Assembly: GCA_020435185.1 (NCBI GenBank)
Contig: JAGRAA010000208.1
Span: 1 to 9,929, forward strand
Length of the DNA stretch: 9,929 nt
Direction: 5' to 3'
Origin: Bdellovibrionales bacterium
Lineage (GTDB): Bacteria > Bdellovibrionota > Bdellovibrionia > Bdellovibrionales > UBA1609
Below are positions 1-6,838 of this stretch, one piece after another. Position 1 is the stretch's first letter, and the number at the start of each line of letters is the position of its first letter. Position numbers and translations under genes: made by a program. Below the pieces are notes generated by a model. The model worked only from the letters and a program-made list of their open reading frames with translations, was not told the DNA's origin and did no database searches.

Positions 1-70
1 TAAAATAGTTAGAGGTCGGAGGAGTGAAAAATATCAACATTTTTAGAAGCTAGTTTAAATAACGCACCAG

Positions 71-88
71 GGACACCAAAGTGTGTCC
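71..88 (-). terminator. Perfect hairpin downstream of ychF, possible terminator
   Basis: GGACAC and GTGTCC form a perfect 6-bp stem around a 6-nt loop, starting 8 bp beyond the ychF stop. No T-run follows in the leftward direction, and only a short TTTT occurs in the rightward direction, so it is at best a weak or Rho-assisted terminator or a 3'-end-stabilising stem for the prs-ychF transcript. The remaining bases 1-70 show no gene I can support. Confidence 0.35.
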
Positions 89-95
89 GTACCTT

Positions 96-1190
96 TTAAA
101 CATTAAACCTAAATAGCATTACATCGCCATCTTTTACGATATATTCTTTACCCTCTGAGCGATACTTTCCAGCTTCTTTAATAGCTGTTTCTGATTTGTA
201 CTCAAAGAGGTCCTCACAGTGGTAGACCTCTGCTCGAATAAAACCTTTTTCAAAATCACTATGTATGACTCCTGCGGCTTGAGGGGCTTTTGTACCTTCT
301 TTGATGGTCCAGGCTCTTACTTCTTTTTCTCCAGCAGTGAAATACGTTTGGAGCTTGAGGAGCTTGTAGGCCTCTCTAATTAATACATTCAGGCCAGGCT
401 CTTTGGCTCCGATGGATTCTAAGAACTCTACTTTATCTTCGTCGCTCAGTTCTGATATTTCAGCTTCTAGAGAGCTGCATATGGTCAATGATCTATTGTT
501 TTCGTCTGTGGCATACTTGGCGACCTTTTCCACGTAATCCTTAGAGTCTTCTATATTTTCGCTAACATTGCAGACATAGAGAACTGGTTTAGTAGTCAGT
601 AGCTGCAATCCTCGAATCAAGGGAAGCTCTTCTTTTTCGAATTCTACACTTCGAGCGGGAGAGCCATTTTCTAAAGCTTTCAATATTTTCGCCAAAAGTT
701 CGAACTCTTGAATAACCTTTTTATCTTTAGAGGCGCGGGCTAATTTTTCTTGTTTTTTTACTCTTTTATCGACGGACTCTAAGTCAGCGAGTAAGAGTTC
801 GGTATTTATGGTTTCAATATCTCTTAAGGGATCTACGTCTCCGTTTACATGAACGACATTTGGATCATCAAAACAACGAACAACATGGACTATGGCGTCT
901 GTTTCTCTAATATTAGCTAAAAATTGGTTGCCAAGGCCTTCACCTTTACTTGCCCCTGCGACTAAGCCGGCAATATCCACAAACTCCATCGTTGTTGGAA
1001 TTATTTTTTGTGGTTTTATGAATTGAGTGATTTTTGAAATTCTTGCGTCTGGTACGGTAACCACGCCTATATTAGGGTCAATGGTACAAAAAGGGAAGTT
1101 AGCACTTTCTGCTTTTGCCTGAGTGAGAGCATTAAATAAAGAGCTTTTTCCTACGTTTGGAAGTCCCACAATACCACATTTAAGACTCAT
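96..1190 (-). CDS. ychF: Ribosome-binding ATPase YchF (Obg-family P-loop NTPase)
   Basis: Universally conserved Obg-family NTPase that binds ribosomes and, in studied members, prefers ATP to GTP. The protein is 364 aa, the usual full length. The P-loop is GLPNVGKSS at residues 9-17. The G3 motif is DIAGLV at 72-77, followed by the glycine-rich ASKGEGLGNQF segment. The G4 position reads NVSE at 208-211 rather than NKxD, which is the family's hallmark for relaxed nucleotide specificity. A predicted coiled-coil arm lies around 130-175, and the C-terminal TGS domain covers about 281-364. The ATG is preceded by an AAGGA ribosome-binding site at good spacing. It is the last gene of the prs-rplY-pth-ychF cluster, starting 12 bp after the pth stop. 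Pairing of pth with ychF is common in bacteria. Nothing is truncated or unusual. Confidence 0.97.
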   Translation of the reverse strand: MSLKCGIVGLPNVGKSSLFNALTQAKAESANFPFCTIDPNIGVVTVPDARISKITQFIKPQKIIPTTMEFVDIAGLVAGASKGEGLGNQFLANIRETDAIVHVVRCFDDPNVVHVNGDVDPLRDIETINTELLLADLESVDKRVKKQEKLARASKDKKVIQEFELLAKILKALENGSPARSVEFEKEELPLIRGLQLLTTKPVLYVCNVSENIEDSKDYVEKVAKYATDENNRSLTICSSLEAEISELSDEDKVEFLESIGAKEPGLNVLIREAYKLLKLQTYFTAGEKEVRAWTIKEGTKAPQAAGVIHSDFEKGFIRAEVYHCEDLFEYKSETAIKEAGKYRSEGKEYIVKDGDVMLFRFNV

Positions 1191-1202
1191 TGATTTTCCT
1201 TT

Positions 1203-1781
1203 TTAAAGTATTTGTTGGTTATAATTAGTCGCTGCCAGCTGAAATCCTGATTGAATATACTCGTCCAAGCTTTGATTGACCACATGTAAAATGTCAGGAA
1301 TTTTGCTTTGTTCATCCTTTGAAAAGTTAGAGAGTAAATAGTCAGCGACTGACCATTTTTCATTGGGAGGTCTACTCACTCCTAACCGTAAGCGGTTGTA
1401 GTTTTTTGTTCCTAGAAGTTGACTGATGGATCGGATTCCGTTGTGTCCTCCATGCCCTCTATTGGTTTGATACTTTATGCTTCCAAAGGGGTGTTCGACT
1501 TCGTCATGAATAACCAGAAGATCACAGGCTTCGGGAGTTACATCATAGAAATTTAATAAAGAAACAATGCTTTCTCCAGAATTGTTCATATAGGTTTGTG
1601 GTTTAACCAGAATAATGGTTTCCGACCCAACTTTTCCACTGAAAATTTCTGCTTTGTGTTTATTTGCAACTTGAGAAAAATTTAAATATCTAGAGAAACT
1701 ATCAACCGCCATAAAGCCGAAGTTATGGCGGGTAAGCAGATACTTTTGTCCGGGGTTGCCAAGTCCGACAATAATCTTCAT
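1203..1781 (-). CDS. pth: Peptidyl-tRNA hydrolase
   Basis: Cytoplasmic hydrolase that frees tRNA from peptidyl-tRNAs that drop off the ribosome. The 192-aa length is typical. Family residues are all visible: GLGNPG at 6-11 with Asn9, the catalytic His19 in the TRHN segment, Asn66/67 in the MNNSG motif, Asp93 in IHDEVEHPFG, and Asn114 in RGHGGHNG. It lies between rplY and ychF in one leftward transcription unit. Its start is only 8 bp after the rplY stop. The sequence just upstream is A-rich (CTGAAAAAAAG) with no clear Shine-Dalgarno, so translation is probably coupled to rplY. Confidence 0.97.
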   Translation of the reverse strand: MKIIVGLGNPGQKYLLTRHNFGFMAVDSFSRYLNFSQVANKHKAEIFSGKVGSETIILVKPQTYMNNSGESIVSLLNFYDVTPEACDLLVIHDEVEHPFGSIKYQTNRGHGGHNGIRSISQLLGTKNYNRLRLGVSRPPNEKWSVADYLLSNFSKDEQSKIPDILHVVNQSLDEYIQSGFQLAATNYNQQIL

Positions 1782-1789
1782 GAATTAAA

Positions 1790-2428
1790 CTACTTTTTTT
1801 CAGGAGTAGCGGGGGTGGCCTCGGTTCCGGCTTCGCTTTCTGCAGCAGGTGTTTCACTCACTTCTTCAACCACAGCCACGGTGCAAACTGTTTGGTCACC
1901 GGGAGTAAGAACTTTTAAATGAGCTGGTATTTTTAAATCAGCAACATGAAGAGATCCGTTAAGATCTACAGGCGTTACGTCAACAATAATGTTTTCAGGA
2001 ATTTCTGTAGGTAAGCATTCGATTTCAAGATCACGTTTTATGGCGTTAAATACCCCACCTTCCGCGGCACCTTTAGGTTTGCCTTGGAAAACCAGCTCAA
2101 CGTTAACTCTAACGACTTGTTTCATGTCGGGCGCATAGAAATCAATATGAGTGGGAACGTGAGTTTTTGGATGAAAATCGTGACTTTTCATTAAAACTTG
2201 AATTCCGTTGATGTTTTTGTCATCAGACTTAAGAGTTATAACAGAATTTTCATATCTATGTGATGAGTATTTAACGGCATCGTTTTGGCTTAAGCAAAAT
2301 ACAATATTTTTAACTGAAGGGCCATACACGATAGCGGGAATCATACGATCTTTACGTAAACTTCTAGAAGATCCTTTTCCGGTTGATCTTGGGTGAGCTG
2401 TAATTTCTATATTAGATTGATTTGTCAT
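1790..2428 (-). CDS. rplY: 50S ribosomal protein bL25, long CTC/TL5 type
   Basis: 5S-rRNA-binding protein of the large subunit. At 212 aa it is the long CTC/TL5 form, not the roughly 95-aa E. coli form. Residues about 1-100 make the RNA-binding domain, with the GKGSSRSLRK segment, IPAIVYGP at 30-37 and HIDFY at 94-98. Residues about 101-188 make the TL5 C-terminal beta domain, with the conserved NGSLHVADLKIP stretch. The last 24 residues or so are a low-complexity Ala/Glu/Thr/Pro tail, seen in many long members. An AGGA ribosome-binding site sits 9 nt before the ATG. It follows prs after 101 AT-rich bases and is tightly linked to pth. The association of prs with ctc is widespread in bacteria. 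Confidence 0.95.
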   Translation of the reverse strand: MTNQSNIEITAHPRSTGKGSSRSLRKDRMIPAIVYGPSVKNIVFCLSQNDAVKYSSHRYENSVITLKSDDKNINGIQVLMKSHDFHPKTHVPTHIDFYAPDMKQVVRVNVELVFQGKPKGAAEGGVFNAIKRDLEIECLPTEIPENIIVDVTPVDLNGSLHVADLKIPAHLKVLTPGDQTVCTVAVVEEVSETPAAESEAGTEATPATPEKK

Positions 2429-2529
2429 ATACTCTTATCCTACGTTTTACTTTTCTTTATAAAACCAATATTTTACTAAAAAAGTACTTATATAGACTGA
2501 TACCAATAAAATCAATATTAAATCAAAGA

Positions 2530-3471
2530 TTAGTTAAAAAGAGAGGTTACAGAGGCATGGGCATGGATTCTTTTAATGGATTCTGCCACTACTGGGGCTA
2601 CAGAGATAACCTCTAACTTACTACAATTACTTTGCTTTTCTTGAAGAGGAATCGTGTCTGTAACAATTACTTTTTCTATGGCGCTTTCATTTATGCGTGA
2701 TATGGCGGGTCCCGACAAGAGAGCGTGAGAACATACAGCGATGACCTTTTTAGCTCCATTTTTATAGAGGCTTTCGACAGCTTGGACCAGGGTGCCCGCC
2801 GTATCAATCATGTCATCAACGATAACGGCAGTTTTGTCCTTCACGTCCCCGATAAGATGAAGAGCTTTAGCTTCATTCGGACCAGATCGTCTTTTATCAA
2901 TAATTGCCATGGGAGCCTGTATACGTTTTGCAAAAGCTCGTACTCTCTCTACTCCTCCAGCATCTGGGCTAACAGCTACAACATCGTCTAATTGGCCATA
3001 TTTATCTCTCCATGCCCTGGCGAGAGTGGGTATTGCAAAAAGGTGGTCTACAGGACAGTTAAAAAAGCCTTGGATTTGAGCAGAGTGTAGATCTAGAGTG
3101 ACTATTCTATCTGCTCCACATGATGTTAGAATATCAGCAATGCACTTTGCAGATATTGGAGCTCTTGGAGCTACTTTTCTGTCTTGGCGAGCATAGCCAA
3201 AGTAAGGGATTACTGCTGTTATTGAATTTGCTGATGCTCTTCTTAAAGCATCAAGCATAATACAGAGTTCAATGATATTCTCGTTTACTGGTGGACAAGT
3301 GCTTTGGATGATAAAAACATCATCCCCTCGAACACTTTCGTGGATTTCCACTTGAACTTCTCCGTCGGCGAATCGGCTGATATCCGATTTACCTAACTCT
3401 ATTTCAGCGCTATTAGCTACGCTTTGCGCAAAGTTTGGATTGGAGTTTCCTGTGAATAATTTTAATCCCAT
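2530..3471 (-). CDS. prs: Ribose-phosphate pyrophosphokinase (PRPP synthetase)
   Basis: Makes PRPP from ribose 5-phosphate and ATP, feeding purine, pyrimidine, histidine, tryptophan and NAD synthesis. The open frame can begin at a GTG at 3480, but that codon overlaps the AAAGGG ribosome-binding site. The ATG at 3471 lies about 8 nt downstream of it and gives the family N-terminus MGLKLFTGNSNP, so 313 aa is preferred. Numbering from that ATG, the class I features are FADGE at 34-38, the RQD ATP-binding segment at 95-97, the signature DLHSAQIQGFF at 127-137, the catalytic flexible loop KRRSGPNEA starting at 193, and the PRPP-binding loop VDDMIDTAGT at 218-227. It is the first gene of the leftward cluster and is divergent from the STAS gene. 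Confidence 0.97.
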   Translation of the reverse strand: MGLKLFTGNSNPNFAQSVANSAEIELGKSDISRFADGEVQVEIHESVRGDDVFIIQSTCPPVNENIIELCIMLDALRRASANSITAVIPYFGYARQDRKVAPRAPISAKCIADILTSCGADRIVTLDLHSAQIQGFFNCPVDHLFAIPTLARAWRDKYGQLDDVVAVSPDAGGVERVRAFAKRIQAPMAIIDKRRSGPNEAKALHLIGDVKDKTAVIVDDMIDTAGTLVQAVESLYKNGAKKVIAVCSHALLSGPAISRINESAIEKVIVTDTIPLQEKQSNCSKLEVISVAPVVAESIKRIHAHASVTSLFN

Positions 3472-3574
3472 GAGTGCCACCCTTTAAAGATGGCTTGTTT
3501 CTAGCTTAGGAGTACATAAAAGTCTAGGTATAAAGATGTTTTGAGAAAGAGTCCGTAAGATTTTATTAAGCTTA

Positions 3575-3603
3575 TTGACATTTTTGCGCAAGGTTAAAAT
3601 AAT
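3575..3603 (+). promoter_or_regulatory. Sigma70-like promoter for the STAS gene
   Basis: A perfect -35 box TTGACA (3575-3580) is followed after exactly 17 bp by AATAAT (3598-3603), five of six matches to the -10 consensus. The expected transcription start is about 3610-3611, immediately before the ATG at 3612. If this is the promoter used, the transcript would be leaderless or nearly so. The gene also lacks a Shine-Dalgarno sequence, which fits. The match is seen directly; its use is inferred. Confidence 0.55.
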
Positions 3604-3611
3604 TTTGAGTT

Positions 3612-4004
3612 ATGGAAAACAAAATTTCAAAAGAAGGTTGGGAAGTTGTTAATATTGAAGAACGAGTGGATTCTTTCAATCAACAGACCGTGATAGATAA
3701 AATTCAAATGCTTCTTAAAAAAAACAAGGCAAAAATAGTTCTAAATATGCATCAGGTCCATTTCATTAGTTTGCCAGTTATAAAGTTTTTGTCCGAAACG
3801 GCTAAGGAGCTCAGAACTCACGAAGGGTCGTTGGCCTTAGTGGGGATCAGTGAAAAGCTAAAGCGACAGATCGGGATCTATGCTAGCTTGGATAATTTAA
3901 TGTTTTGTCGCTCAGAAGAGGAAATTGACCACCTGGACCTTCGGTTAAATCAGGTTAATCAAGGGCTGGTAAGTTCAGGACCAACCTCCGAAATCATTTC
4001 TTAG
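3612..4004 (+). CDS. STAS-domain protein (anti-sigma factor antagonist-like), phospho-site lost
   Basis: A 130-aa soluble protein with a STAS-like fold pattern over about residues 13-115, as in SpoIIAA-type anti-anti-sigma factors and other STAS regulators. The central strand and loop read KIVLNMHQVHFISLPVIKFL at 41-60, which aligns with the family motif around the regulatory serine. In the usual IDSSG motif the second serine is phosphorylated by an anti-sigma kinase. Here that position appears to be Pro55 and the preceding one Leu54. If it is a STAS protein, it is therefore probably not controlled by the classical phosphorylation switch. There is no signal peptide or membrane segment. It is expressed from its own promoter, lacks a Shine-Dalgarno, and is followed 48 bp later by a lipoprotein gene in the same direction. 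No kinase or sigma gene lies nearby, so the partner is unknown. Confidence 0.7.
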   Translation: MENKISKEGWEVVNIEERVDSFNQQTVIDKIQMLLKKNKAKIVLNMHQVHFISLPVIKFLSETAKELRTHEGSLALVGISEKLKRQIGIYASLDNLMFCRSEEEIDHLDLRLNQVNQGLVSSGPTSEIIS

Positions 4005-4015
4005 GATAAATAAAC

Positions 4016-4034
4016 TTATTGGGATCTCCGATAA
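4016..4034. repeat. Short inverted repeat between STAS and lipoprotein genes
   Basis: TTATTGG at 4016-4022 can pair with CCGATAA at 4028-4034 around a 5-nt loop, with one G-U wobble. No T-run follows it on either strand, so it is not a convincing intrinsic terminator. It sits in the 48-bp gap between the STAS stop and the lipoprotein ribosome-binding site and could be an operator, an mRNA stem or chance. Confidence 0.25.
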
Positions 4035-4052
4035 ATTACAAAAGGGGAACCC

Positions 4053-4901
4053 ATGAAGTATTTATTTATTGTATTTCTGACTTTTTCGCTTGGTGTAGCT
4101 TGTTCTCACAAAGAATTGAAGGAGCAAGGCAAATCATCCAATCCATATACTCAGTGCCAAGTGGCGAAAGAGTACATAACCGCATTAGAGTTTTTACGTT
4201 CAAATAAAGAGTGGTTGGCCTCAGATAGTCAGGCTCAAGAGATTGCTTCAAAAGTTGCTCAAGGTTGTGATGGTGCAGCGAGACGTTTTATCAAGGTTTC
4301 CTCGGTTCTTATGAAAGCAGAACTGGGAACAAGAGATTCAATGAATTTGGGAGTTCAATTTGCCAATAGTACTGATCCAAAAGCAGAAACCTTTTTAGCG
4401 GTTTTCAAAATGTCTTATTTAAAGAGTCATTTAGATTTAGATTTGGTCTCCTCTGTCAAAACGGCGAAGAGTCTGTCCTTAGAATACAAATATGATGATG
4501 GTTTTGTGGCGAAAGACTTTTCAGAATTTGTTTCGTTTTGCAGTGGAGAGTCAAAGCTAGACTTGCCCAAACCTGAATGTGCTAGATTTTCTAGGCGTCT
4601 AGCGGGAGTAGGTTATAAATATAAAGAGCCTGTATATAAGCCTTTTTATAAAGCATTTGAGTTTTTAATCTCTGAAGAAGGTCCTCAGATGCCTACTCAT
4701 AATGCCCTCAAATACGCTGAGAAGATCGTCAATCAAGGTCCTTTAGCAGTGAATAATTTTATCGCCGCTTTTAAATATGGAAAATCTGACAAGGGTTTAA
4801 AACTAAGTTACAAGGATGCGATAAAATTTGCTGACAATATCTCTATTGGTTCTTCTAGAGCTATTGCCAGCGAGTCTGAAAAAGGCAAAAAAACTAAATA
4901 A
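4053..4901 (+). CDS. Lipoprotein with degenerate tandem helical repeats, function unknown
   Basis: A 282-aa exported protein. Residues 1-16 form a short lipoprotein signal peptide ending LGVA before Cys17, the likely lipidated residue. The mature part looks almost entirely alpha-helical. It can be divided into about six imperfect repeats of 37-43 residues, starting near 58, 95, 132, 175, 216 and 253 (the last incomplete). Each has an Ala-rich first helix of the form ALxxA, a Gly/Asp-containing turn and a second helix with FxxxF spacing. The clearest are THNALKYAEKIVNQG (215-229) and YKDAIKFADNI (253-263). Besides Cys17, cysteines occur at 35, 72, 163 and 176, and pairs could form disulfides in the periplasm. 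The tail is Lys-rich. The start is supported by AAGGGG upstream. The repeats suggest a superhelical binding scaffold, but I do not recognise the family. Confidence 0.75.
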   Translation: MKYLFIVFLTFSLGVACSHKELKEQGKSSNPYTQCQVAKEYITALEFLRSNKEWLASDSQAQEIASKVAQGCDGAARRFIKVSSVLMKAELGTRDSMNLGVQFANSTDPKAETFLAVFKMSYLKSHLDLDLVSSVKTAKSLSLEYKYDDGFVAKDFSEFVSFCSGESKLDLPKPECARFSRRLAGVGYKYKEPVYKPFYKAFEFLISEEGPQMPTHNALKYAEKIVNQGPLAVNNFIAAFKYGKSDKGLKLSYKDAIKFADNISIGSSRAIASESEKGKKTK

Positions 4902-4903
4902 GG

Positions 4904-5677
4904 TTAGAATTGAATCTTTAGGCCAATTCCAGGGTGAAAGCTTTTGTCCGGATCTTGAAATAAAAAGCTGTAAGCAACCGGTCCATAGATTTTCTTTTTG
5001 TACTCTTGATGTTTATTATAAACGGCTTCCCAATGAGAATCGAAAAACAAGGGCAGAAGCGACACAGCGGCCGAAAAGGCAGCCAGTATTCTAGGATCTC
5101 CTTCGGAATTTTCAACCATAAAAGCCGAAGCTCCTAAGTTGGTGAGGACTGAAAAGTAAGCCATGCGGCGATGGATTCTAGCTGGTTCGGCCAGTCGTTC
5201 TTCAGCTAAACGTTCTTTTGTGAGCTGCTCTCTCTTATTGCTTCCGGCTTGTTTGGATATGGTTTTATAAGCATCTTGATAAGGAGAATAAGTCGTTTGC
5301 ATATAAGCCGTGTATCCTAACCAAATGGCTCCAACCATAAGTCCAAACGAAGCCGCTTGAGAAGCGGAGGTTAGTTTTTTATCTCTTTCCAGAGTATCTC
5401 CAATTCCACTAAAAGTTGGTTGATTCGAGGTTAAAGCCAAACCGCCAACAAGCGTAGAGAGTGCCGAAACCTGTATAGGAAGATTGTAGGCATACCAGGG
5501 ATGCTCTCCTGACTTTTCTTTTTGGGCTTCTATCTTTAGTCTTTCAGAAGCTCGTGGAGTGACTTCTAATTCGGGGTAAGATATTTCATCTTGACCTTGG
5601 GCCAGTAAAGGCAAGCTGAAAGAGAGAGAAAGCACAAAGGCGAGAGAAATTTTAAATATGTTGAAGTTTTTTGTCAT
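4904..5677 (-). CDS. Exported multi-pass membrane protein, function unknown
   Basis: Not recognised. A cleavable-looking signal peptide (Lys-rich start, long hydrophobic core, cleavage likely after LLA at about residue 26) is followed by hydrophobic segments near 66-84, 106-126, 172-188 and 196-212. A charged stretch rich in Lys, Arg and Glu, with the short duplication ERLAEERLAE, lies between the second and third. The last 25 residues look like a beta hairpin ending in GIGLKIQF. A C-terminal Phe is typical of outer-membrane beta-signals, so inner-membrane or envelope-spanning placement is unclear. The frame extends to an ATG at 5683, but the AAGGA site is only 3 nt from it and 9 nt from the ATG at 5677, which is preferred (257 aa). 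It converges on the lipoprotein gene with a 2-bp gap and is divergent from the FecR gene. Confidence 0.7.
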   Translation of the reverse strand: MTKNFNIFKISLAFVLSLSFSLPLLAQGQDEISYPELEVTPRASERLKIEAQKEKSGEHPWYAYNLPIQVSALSTLVGGLALTSNQPTFSGIGDTLERDKKLTSASQAASFGLMVGAIWLGYTAYMQTTYSPYQDAYKTISKQAGSNKREQLTKERLAEERLAEPARIHRRMAYFSVLTNLGASAFMVENSEGDPRILAAFSAAVSLLPLFFDSHWEAVYNKHQEYKKKIYGPVAYSFLFQDPDKSFHPGIGLKIQF

Positions 5678-5689
5678 AGTCATTGATCC

Positions 5690-5717
5690 TTGTTTATCGA
5701 AGATGCTCTAATATTAT
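5690..5717 (+). promoter_or_regulatory. Possible weak promoter of the FecR-domain gene
   Basis: TTGTTT (5690-5695) and TATTAT (5712-5717) are separated by 16 bp. The -10 matches the consensus at five of six positions, the -35 at only three. The interval between the divergent starts is just 64 bp, so promoters for both genes must fit here or overlap. The match is seen; its use is inferred. Confidence 0.3.
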
Positions 5718-5729
5718 CTATTAAAATAG
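5718..5729. repeat. Inverted repeat in the divergent promoter region
   Basis: CTATT-AA-AATAG is a perfect 12-bp inverted repeat directly beside the perfect palindrome TAATATTA (5709-5716). Both lie in the short divergent region ahead of the FecR gene, over the likely -10 and transcription start. They could bind a regulator of both genes, but palindromes of A and T are frequent by chance in DNA this AT-rich. Confidence 0.25.
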
Positions 5730-5741
5730 GAGAGCGTGAAA

Positions 5742-6818
5742 ATGTCTACATGGGATTTAAAAAAAATAGTCACATTTGTATCGATAATTTTTTTCGGATT
5801 AACATTGTTATTCGAAGAAGGATATGCTGCTGGTCGAGCAGGTTCAATCGTGTCGTTTGAGAATGATGTAGAGATTTTCGTAAACCCATCAAAAACTCCT
5901 TTTTCTGGTAAAAATCAGGTTAAGTTTAATGATAAGTACTATCGATCGAAGAAAGCCAAGATCGGATATCGATTAGACTGGAAAGATGTGGTTAAAACTG
6001 GTCCTGAAGGGAAGGTAAAAATAGCATTTCAAAATGGTGATAGTATTTCTATTAGTCCTGGGACGGCCTATTTTTTAGATAATTCTTCTGCGAATCCACA
6101 AAAAACAGAGAAAAAATCTGGTGTTTTGAATTTACTATACGGGAAAGCCCGTGCGGTTATTTCAAAAAAAGGTCCAAGAAACAATTTAAAAATTAAGACT
6201 AAATCTTCTGTTGCCGGGGTCAGAGGAACGGATTTTGTGGTCAGTTATCAGCCTAAAGAGGCAAAGACTGAGCTCTTTGTTCTTCGGGGAGCCGTCGAAG
6301 TCGCGCCGACAGGAACGAAAACAAAATCGGTCACTGTTAAAAAAGGACAAGTTGCTGAGATCAAAAAAGAATCTTATGTGCAGAAGCAGCAAACGGAGAA
6401 TAAAGACAGTGGCATAGAGACTCATATAGACGAGCAACCTAAAAAAATGGAAGTAAAGTCTATTACAAAAGAAAATCTGGTAGAGATTCAAAAAGACTCT
6501 CAAGTGAACGTAGATAAAGGGCAGATGAAAGACGTTCCTCAAGAGGTGGTTCAAGAAGTGAAACAGATGGAGCAGGCTTGCGCAAATGTAGTTTTAGAAG
6601 ATATCAAGGCTGACGATAAAGTTCTTTACGAAAAAATTATGCAGGAGAAAGAAAGTAAAAAAATAGATATAATGAGTGCAGACACTTTAAATTCTGTGGT
6701 GGTTGGTAAACTTTTTAAAGAAGCGCCCAAAGCCAAGGTGAAGCACAAAATGCAAGAATCAGACATGAAAGACTTGGTCGATGAAGACGTCTATAAAAAA
6801 TATTTTAAATATGAATAA
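5742..6818 (+). CDS. Periplasmic FecR-domain protein with charged C-terminal tail
   Basis: A 358-aa exported protein with an N-terminal signal peptide (hydrophobic core about 9-23, cleavage likely near GYAA at 28-31). A FecR domain spans about 75-190, containing a GDSISISPGT strand turn and the signature KSSVAGVRGTDFVV at 154-167. Such domains are best known from FecR, the sensor that passes a periplasmic signal to an ECF sigma factor. This protein lacks the N-terminal cytoplasmic anti-sigma part and has no internal membrane helix, so it is instead one of the free-standing secreted FecR proteins, whose roles are mostly unknown. Residues about 205-358 are Lys/Glu/Gln-rich, predicted helical or disordered, with one Cys (279). 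The frame can start at GTG 5736, but AGGAG is 9 nt from ATG 5742 and too close to the GTG. No sigma factor or receptor gene is adjacent. Confidence 0.85.
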   Translation: MSTWDLKKIVTFVSIIFFGLTLLFEEGYAAGRAGSIVSFENDVEIFVNPSKTPFSGKNQVKFNDKYYRSKKAKIGYRLDWKDVVKTGPEGKVKIAFQNGDSISISPGTAYFLDNSSANPQKTEKKSGVLNLLYGKARAVISKKGPRNNLKIKTKSSVAGVRGTDFVVSYQPKEAKTELFVLRGAVEVAPTGTKTKSVTVKKGQVAEIKKESYVQKQQTENKDSGIETHIDEQPKKMEVKSITKENLVEIQKDSQVNVDKGQMKDVPQEVVQEVKQMEQACANVVLEDIKADDKVLYEKIMQEKESKKIDIMSADTLNSVVVGKLFKEAPKAKVKHKMQESDMKDLVDEDVYKKYFKYE

Positions 6819-6838
6819 AATGCCAAATTAGTAATAAA

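Noticed and set aside
2429..2529. Near-duplicate AATATTGrTTTTAT in the gap between prs and rplY, considered as a regulatory repeat
   Set aside because: Two similar 14-mers of almost pure A and T in AT-rich DNA are expected by chance; no symmetry or terminator goes with them.
3472..3480. GTG start for prs giving three extra residues
   Set aside because: The GTG overlaps the AAAGGG ribosome-binding site; the ATG at 3471 has proper spacing and the family N-terminus.
6186..6554. 122-codon minus-strand open frame
   Set aside because: It lies wholly inside the FecR gene on the opposite strand, is Phe/Leu/Arg-rich as expected of an antisense shadow, and has no supporting motif.
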